Shown here piece after piece: positions 39,982-44,668 of a stretch of 44,668 nucleotides of DNA (positions are counted from its first letter, which is position 1; every line of letters starts with the position of its first letter). Origin of the DNA: an uncultured Bacteroidota bacterium. Lineage in GTDB: Bacteria > Bacteroidota > Bacteroidia > Bacteroidales > GWA2-32-17. A program made the translations under genes and the position numbers. The stretch lies in NCBI GenBank assembly GCA_903872185.1, contig CAIQJL010000165.1:1-44668 (forward strand), read 5' to 3'. The notes below the pieces were generated by a model. It was not told where the DNA came from. It was given only the letters and a program-made list of their open reading frames with translations, and made no database searches.

Positions 39982-41742
39982 ATGGAAGAGAATAAACATC
40001 CCGTAGATAGCCTTTTTTCTAAAGGAATTGAGGGTTTCCAAATGGAACCTTCGCCGGACATTAAGAAAAAAGTCTTTGCTTCACCAGCAGCAATTACACC
40101 TGTGAAGCCTTGGTATATTGGTTTTAATTGGATGCTAATTACAACTTCAGTTATTGCAACTGCTTCTCTAATATTTTATTTCGGTTTTTATAACAATGAT
40201 CAATCAAATAAAATTGCTGATTTAAATAACAACGTTACAATAAATACTGTTTTACAAAATGATAGTAAGCAAAATACAATTACTCATATAGCGAATGAAA
40301 ATACAATAATTCAAGATAACAAAAAAGTAGTGCCCCTTTCAGAATCCATAACTAATGGTTCGACTCCGCTCACCATGACTGATGGAGGTCATAACAATAT
40401 GACAAATATTGAGAACAAAAAGAATACAATACAAGTTAATAAAGAAGCAGAAGTCACCCTGAGCGAAGTCGAAGGGGAGATTAAAAAAAATATTGGAAAG
40501 TCTGTAAATGATAATAAAACTAATAATAAAATTCAAAATGCAGTCGTTTTAAATACATCTACAGATGAGGGTAACGCAAAAAAAACGCAACAGAATAGTA
40601 ATGTCAATAATGAAAAGCAGAATACTATTTCAAAGCAAGAAACTGGCATTGAAAATATAATCACTTCTAATTTGTTAGCAGAGACAACAAGTATAAAAAA
40701 AGCTGTTTCTGAAAACTTAGAATCAAGTGTTTCTAATAATACGCTTAACACTAATCAAAATATGATTGTTAGTTTAAGTTCTGGCAATAATTTAAATACA
40801 GAGCTTGATAAATCATTAATCTTGTTTTTGATGGATAAAAGAACGATTAAATTTTCTTCAGAACAATATGCTGAAAACATGCTATTATTTATTGAAAAAC
40901 CTGCTCATTATATTTCTGGTTTTTGGTTTGCTGAAATTAAAGTTGGGCCATTCTCCAGTAAATATAATGTAACAGAAGCAAATAGTGAATGGCAACCAGC
41001 ACAAAGGGCAAAACAGGAAATGTTAAAACCTTCAATGGGTTATGAGTTTGGCGCAAATGCTGTGTATCAAAGAAAAAAACTAATCTTTAAAGCAGGATTA
41101 AACTATATTAATTATGGTGAGAAATTATCAGGAAACTTACTTTTAACAAATCCTTATAACAGTGAGCAAATAAATTTTGTAAATAATCATTACGAAACAA
41201 TAATTAACGGTAATTATTATGATATTGATACTTTAGGAAGCTATACTCATTATACTTATACACAAACCGATCATATTTATATTAGTGATTCAATAACAGC
41301 ATATAATACCCAAAATATTTTAGTTGATATGTATGATACAACAAATGTTACGAAATTTGATACTTTACCAAAAACTACAGTTAATAATAGTATAAGATAT
41401 TTTGAAATTCCTTTATCTGTTGGTTACGTTTTTCCCATGGGAAGATTTAATCTTGCTTTAAATGCAAATATTTCTCCGGGTTATTTGTTAGCTGTTAAAG
41501 GTTCACAAATGAATGCTGAAAATTATCCTGCACTTGAACCTTATCAAAAAAGCACTTTAAGAAAATTTACACTATCTGCAGGAGTATCTTTTGAATTGGG
41601 TTATATGTTAAATGAAAGTATAACATTAATTGCAGAACCTTATTATAAAAGATCACTTTTACCTATGTCTTCAACTAAAAACAATATAAATCAATCTAAT
41701 CAAAACTTTGGTTTTAGAATAGGAATTAGAAAACTTTTATAA
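39982..41742 (+). CDS. Membrane-anchored protein with C-terminal outer-membrane beta-barrel-like domain (anti-sigma-type partner)
   Basis: 586 residues, 15 bases after the sigma-factor gene. The cytoplasmic N-terminus (DSLFSKGIEGFQMEPSPDIKKKVF) fits the short conserved start of Bacteroidota proteins co-encoded with ECF factors, which usually reads LF...L...E..P....W. One membrane helix follows (about 49-69). A low-complexity linker rich in Asn, Thr, Lys and Glu (about 75-275) leads to a barrel-like C-terminal region (YEFGANAVYQRKKLIFKAGLNYI, FEIPLSVGYVFPMG, YKRSLLPM, ending FGFRIGIRKLL). The layout suggests an envelope-spanning sensor. Residues 126-165 are encoded by a MITE-like repeat lying in frame. 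Confidence 0.72.
   Translation: MEENKHPVDSLFSKGIEGFQMEPSPDIKKKVFASPAAITPVKPWYIGFNWMLITTSVIATASLIFYFGFYNNDQSNKIADLNNNVTINTVLQNDSKQNTITHIANENTIIQDNKKVVPLSESITNGSTPLTMTDGGHNNMTNIENKKNTIQVNKEAEVTLSEVEGEIKKNIGKSVNDNKTNNKIQNAVVLNTSTDEGNAKKTQQNSNVNNEKQNTISKQETGIENIITSNLLAETTSIKKAVSENLESSVSNNTLNTNQNMIVSLSSGNNLNTELDKSLILFLMDKRTIKFSSEQYAENMLLFIEKPAHYISGFWFAEIKVGPFSSKYNVTEANSEWQPAQRAKQEMLKPSMGYEFGANAVYQRKKLIFKAGLNYINYGEKLSGNLLLTNPYNSEQINFVNNHYETIINGNYYDIDTLGSYTHYTYTQTDHIYISDSITAYNTQNILVDMYDTTNVTKFDTLPKTTVNNSIRYFEIPLSVGYVFPMGRFNLALNANISPGYLLAVKGSQMNAENYPALEPYQKSTLRKFTLSAGVSFELGYMLNESITLIAEPYYKRSLLPMSSTKNNINQSNQNFGFRIGIRKLL
40357..40476. repeat. MITE-like inverted repeat inside the coding sequence, in frame
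   Basis: GGTTCGACTCCGCTCACCATGAC (from 40357) is an imperfect inverted copy of GTCACCCTGAGCGAAGTCGAAGG (40453-40475). These arms belong to a repeat class common in Bacteroidota genomes; its translation yields the tell-tale VTLSEVEG (residues 158-165). The element spans 120 bases, 40 codons, and starts on a codon boundary, so the host frame is kept. Confidence 0.75.
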
Positions 41743-41754
41743 AATAAATGTAAT

Positions 41755-43386
41755 ATGAAAAACATATATATAATAATTTTAATCGTATGTGCAAATATAG
41801 TTGCACAGGCACAATGTAGTGTTGGTTTTCAATACATGGCCAGCCCATCTGGGAATGTAAATTATTCTGCAAATTCAAATGTGACAGATAGCCTTGCTTA
41901 TCCAATAAATTATACTTGGAGCTTTGGTGATGGATCATCAGGTACTGGTGTAAATCCTGCACATATTTATATTAATACTAATTTATCATATCAGACTTGT
42001 GTAACAATACTTACAGCAAACGGATGTACGAGTACTTTCTGCGATTCTGTGGTTTTTTCTGTGCCTTGTATGGCAATTTATAGCTATACTTTAGACTCAA
42101 TGAATATGCTTAATAATACATATAATTTTACAAGTAATTCCGTTCCAGATAATGCTGCAACAATAGTCAGTTATAGTTGGGATTTTGGCGATAGCACTGT
42201 AATATCAGTTCTTCAAAATCCTTCACATACTTATACTAGTTCTGGAAATTATTGGGTTTGTTTAAACATTGTTACATCCAGTGGTTGTGTTAATTCAAGT
42301 TGTGGATATGTGAATGTAAATTCAGTAACTCAATGTTCTGCAGGTTTCTATCATTACCTTGATACCATAACAGTTCCGCCTGTGACACCTTATGTGTTTG
42401 TTGATCAATCTATAGCTGGTAACTCTAGTGTTATAACAAATTGGAACTGGACATTTTCAGGAGGAACTCCCGCTACATCAAATCTTCAAAATCCTTCAGT
42501 TGTATTTGCAGGTCAAGGATATCATTTAATTTGTTTATCAATATCAACTTCAGCTGGTTGCGTAAGTACATTATGCGATTCAATTTTTATTGCAAATATT
42601 CCCTGTCAGATTACAGCAGGTTTTAATACCCAAAGCCCAACAACAATAGGAGGGTACGATGGCTTTATTGAGACATCTGTTATGGGAGGAACACCACCAT
42701 TTGTTTATTCCTGGAATACTGGCCAAACAACAGCAAATATTTATAATTTAACAAGTGGTTCATATTTACTAAATCTAATAGATGCAAATAATTGTAACTT
42801 CACTTATACTACTCAATTATATGAACCCTATGACACTACTGGTGGTCCTATTGTTGACACATTAACAACTGGCATTATTGATACTTGTTTAGGATTTGTA
42901 CCTGATAATTTTTATATTTCAAACATTGTTACTGATTCATTGAATAATACAGTAATGATTACATGGATTTTTACTGGAGGTGGCTCTACTGCCTCAATAA
43001 CTGTTCAATATAGTTATTATAATTCCGGAAATAATGCTGTAATACTTACTTTAAACTGTGGCACAAAAACACTTGTAACCTACATGAGTTATATTAATAT
43101 AACGTCTTCTGTTGGTATTTCAGATAGTTATTCTGATATGTTTGAAATACTAGTATATCCTGTTCCATTCAATGACAGATTAAATATTGTATTTAATTCC
43201 AAAAAGTCTGGAAATATTAATTTAAACATGATTGATGTTACTGGAAGAAGTTTAATGATGAAACAAACTTCGGTAAGTATAGGAAATAATACAATTGAAC
43301 TAAATACTTCAGATTTTCATTCTGGCATTTACATTTTAAATATTGAAAGTGATGGAAAAGTATTCCATAAACAATTAATAAAATAA
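41755..43386 (+). CDS. PKD / SprB-repeat-like T9SS-sorted surface protein
   Basis: 543 residues, starting 12 bases after the barrel gene. Signal peptide ends VAQAQ before CSVGFQYMASPSG. Three PKD domains follow (NYTWSFGDGSSGTGVNPAHIY; SYSWDFGDSTVISVLQNPSHTYTSSGNYWVCL; NWNWTFSGGTPATSNLQNPSVVFAGQGYHLICL), each closing with a Cys-x-Ser-x-x-Cys pair. Next comes an SprB-like unit (GFIETSVMGGTPPFVYSWNTGQTTANIYNLTSGSYLLNLIDANNC) as in gliding adhesins, and a type A sorting domain (VYPVPFNDRLNIVF, VTGRSLMMKQT, FHSGIYILNIESDGKV). A surface adhesin-like role fits. The next gene is a paralogue lacking the third PKD unit. Confidence 0.88.
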   Translation: MKNIYIIILIVCANIVAQAQCSVGFQYMASPSGNVNYSANSNVTDSLAYPINYTWSFGDGSSGTGVNPAHIYINTNLSYQTCVTILTANGCTSTFCDSVVFSVPCMAIYSYTLDSMNMLNNTYNFTSNSVPDNAATIVSYSWDFGDSTVISVLQNPSHTYTSSGNYWVCLNIVTSSGCVNSSCGYVNVNSVTQCSAGFYHYLDTITVPPVTPYVFVDQSIAGNSSVITNWNWTFSGGTPATSNLQNPSVVFAGQGYHLICLSISTSAGCVSTLCDSIFIANIPCQITAGFNTQSPTTIGGYDGFIETSVMGGTPPFVYSWNTGQTTANIYNLTSGSYLLNLIDANNCNFTYTTQLYEPYDTTGGPIVDTLTTGIIDTCLGFVPDNFYISNIVTDSLNNTVMITWIFTGGGSTASITVQYSYYNSGNNAVILTLNCGTKTLVTYMSYINITSSVGISDSYSDMFEILVYPVPFNDRLNIVFNSKKSGNINLNMIDVTGRSLMMKQTSVSIGNNTIELNTSDFHSGIYILNIESDGKVFHKQLIK

Positions 43387-43404
43387 CCCAATTCTATATA
43401 TGAT

Positions 43405-43437
43405 AAAAACCCGGAGGCAAATGCTTTCGGGTTTTTT
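43405..43437 (+). terminator. Intrinsic terminator after the first PKD gene
   Basis: AAAAACCCG (43405-43413) pairs with CGGGTTTTT (43428-43436) around a 14-base loop, with a T-run at the end. It follows the stop by about 20 bases and closes the sigma/barrel/PKD transcript. Confidence 0.85.
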
Positions 43438-43440
43438 GTT

Positions 43441-43523
43441 CTTGTCATTCTGAGCATGCGAAGAATCTATTCTAGAACGTAAGAATTACGAACCAGATCC
43501 TTCGCTTTGCTCAGGATGACAAG
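43441..43523. repeat. MITE-like inverted repeat (GTCATTCTGAGC..CGAAG type)
   Basis: Left arm CTTGTCATTCTGAGCATGCG through AAGAATCT (43441-43468) is an inverted copy of AGATCCTTCGCTTTGCTCAG through GATGACAAG (43495-43523), with few differences. Arms of this type occur in large numbers in many bacterial genomes. No coding capacity; same family as 40357-40476 and the inner arms at 11319-11430. Confidence 0.75.
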
Positions 43524-43723
43524 AAGGAATTTGGATGTCATTCCTGGATGACAAAAGAGAATGTTTATGATTTTTAGTGTTATGCCAAAAGCATAAATAA
43601 AAGTAAAATTTGTATTGAATATTAGTATTTTATACTATATTTACTAAATATTATTATATTTTTAGGCAACCATTTTTAAATAGTGTGTCTTTAAGTCATA
43701 AATAACCATTAAAAACAAATATT

Positions 43724-44668
43724 ATGAAAAAGCTTTTTACAATTATTCTAATTGCAATTGCAAGTCTAGCTGCAAGCGCACAATGCAGTGTTGGTTTCCA
43801 GTCAATGGCAAGTCCAGCTGGCAGTGTAGATTTTGTTGCATATACTAATGTAAATGATAGTGCTGCTTATCCTATCACCTATGTATGGTCATTCGGTGAT
43901 GGAAGTTCAGGAACAAGTGTAAACCAAAACATTTCTCATCAGTATAGCCAAACAACAGGTTATGCTTTAGCATGTGTAACAATTCAAACAGCAAACGGGT
44001 GTTCGAGTACTTATTGCGATACAGTAAGTTTATCTGCACAGTCAGGTTGCTATGCAGCTTATATTGCAATAGCTGATTCTGTAAATACTTCAAATTATAC
44101 AATTTCATTTTTAGATAACTCAACACCTGATGCAGGAGCAACAATAGTTAGTTATACCTGGGATTTTGGCGATAGCTCTGCAACATCAACTCTTCAAAAT
44201 CCTACTCATACATATACTGTTGCTGGAAATTATTGGGTGTGTCTATATACAGCAACTTCAAGTGGTTGTGTAAGCACTTCATGTGGTCAAGTTATTGTTG
44301 GTAATCCATGTCAGTTATATGTTAATTTAAATTCTTTTAGCCCTTCAACAGTTGGTGGAAATGATGGCTATATTGAATCAAATATTTATGGTGGCACTCC
44401 TCCTTATGCTTACAATTGGAGCACTGGGAATACAACAGCTAATATTTATTATTTAACAAGTGGATTATATTCACTTAATGTGGTGGATGCAAATGGTTGT
44501 GTTAATTCAATGACTGCTTCACTTTATGAACCTTATGATACACTTGGTGGAACTATAGTTGATACTTTAACTACTGGAATTCTTGATACTTGTTTAAATT
44601 TTGTTCCAACAAGTTATTATATTTCCTCAGTAATTGTTGATTCTATGAGTAATACTGTAACCGTTATT
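43724..44668 (+). CDS. PKD / SprB-repeat-like surface protein, paralogue of the previous gene (3' cut by window)
   Basis: The first 315 residues are present; the frame is open to the last base, so the end lies outside. Signal peptide MKKLFTIILIAIASLAASAQ, then CSVGFQSMASPAGSVDFVAYTN, PKD 1 (YVWSFGDGSSGTSVN), PKD 2 (SYTWDFGDSSATSTLQNPTHTYTVAGNYWVCL), and directly an SprB-like unit (DGYIESNIYGGTPPYAYNWSTGNTTANIYYLTSGLYSLNVVDANGC). The third PKD domain of the upstream paralogue is missing. The following LTTGILDTCLNFVPTSYYIS matches the paralogue, so a T9SS sorting domain is expected beyond the window. Own transcription unit, since a terminator precedes it. Confidence 0.88.
   Translation, partial: MKKLFTIILIAIASLAASAQCSVGFQSMASPAGSVDFVAYTNVNDSAAYPITYVWSFGDGSSGTSVNQNISHQYSQTTGYALACVTIQTANGCSSTYCDTVSLSAQSGCYAAYIAIADSVNTSNYTISFLDNSTPDAGATIVSYTWDFGDSSATSTLQNPTHTYTVAGNYWVCLYTATSSGCVSTSCGQVIVGNPCQLYVNLNSFSPSTVGGNDGYIESNIYGGTPPYAYNWSTGNTTANIYYLTSGLYSLNVVDANGCVNSMTASLYEPYDTLGGTIVDTLTTGILDTCLNFVPTSYYISSVIVDSMSNTVTVI

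Larger units (their letters stand above)
43387..43723. other. Gap between the two PKD genes, holding terminator and repeat
   Basis: 337 bases without a gene: an intrinsic terminator (43405-43437), a MITE-like inverted repeat (43441-43523), a short leftover inverted repeat GTCATTCCTGGATGAC (43537-43552) and an AT-rich stretch that must hold the promoter of the next gene; no exact TAnnTTTG box was found there. Confidence 0.6.

Noticed and set aside
40339-40536. Reverse-strand reading frame containing FDFAQGD and HGERSRTIS
   Set aside because: These peptides are the translation of MITE-like repeat arms, not a gene; the plus-strand protein covers the same bases.
1-44668. tRNA, rRNA or small RNA genes
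   Set aside because: No cloverleaf with GTTC-type arm, rRNA stretch or known small-RNA core was recognised by eye; a covariance scan could still find one.
43724-44668. Second PKD gene as a pseudogene because it has no stop
   Set aside because: The frame is intact to the last base and aligns with the upstream paralogue; it simply runs off the window.

Overview
The window is AT-rich chromosomal DNA from a member of the Bacteroidota, most likely Bacteroidales-like. This rests on several proteins ending in type IX secretion (T9SS) type A sorting domains, PKD and SprB-like surface proteins, an archaeal/eukaryotic-type single-chain glycyl-tRNA synthetase, weak Shine-Dalgarno sites, and recurrent TAnnTTTG boxes (the Bacteroidota -7 element) just upstream of many starts. 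I see no tRNA, rRNA, CRISPR array, prophage or intact insertion sequence.

Layout. 1-229 is the 3' end of carB. 331-2519 (minus) is a pseB-pseC pair making a UDP-4-amino-4,6-dideoxy sugar. 2786-7363 holds a methyltransferase, a DUF115/MptE-like protein coupled to glyS, and a PlsC-like acyltransferase. 7571-11239 is an S-box (SAM-I) riboswitch followed by metH. 11483-13168 is a DUF2786-like gene plus a WecE-type sugar aminotransferase. 14287-18754 (plus) is a surface-polysaccharide module: sulfotransferase, flippase, and two tandem sulfotransferases. It converges on a nine-gene minus-strand run (27852 to 18785): TMTC-like membrane glycosyltransferase with TPRs, ketoacyl synthase III, acyl carrier protein, a second ketoacyl synthase III, SDR, polyprenyl-phosphate-type GT2, PseH-like GNAT, methyltransferase and B12-type radical SAM enzyme. 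28101-34710 contains small lipoproteins, a T9SS cargo protein, a DUF3108 protein, tsaB and a TolC/adaptor pair. 34904-36424 is gltX. 36490-39117 is a large seven-repeat T9SS protein. 39388-44668 is a sigma factor, a membrane-anchored barrel protein of anti-sigma type, and two tandem PKD/SprB-like surface proteins, the second cut by the window end.

How it fits together. Much of the left and middle serves surface glycan assembly: amino-sugar synthesis (PseB, PseC, WecE), flipping, sulfation, and a dedicated acyl-ACP/acyltransferase/lipid-sugar operon. My best candidate for an undescribed system is that operon. Its gene set suggests that a short special acyl chain is built on a private carrier, put on an amino sugar, loaded on a polyprenyl carrier and transferred outside the inner membrane by the TMTC-like GT-C enzyme. 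This is inference from gene content.

Non-coding structure is rich: a family of mini-palindromes with an AGCG-4nt-CGCT core and changing but self-complementary arms, three MITE-like inverted repeats of the GTCAT..CTGAG..CGAA type (one lying in frame inside a coding sequence), and a GC-rich REP-like palindrome ahead of the sigma-factor gene.
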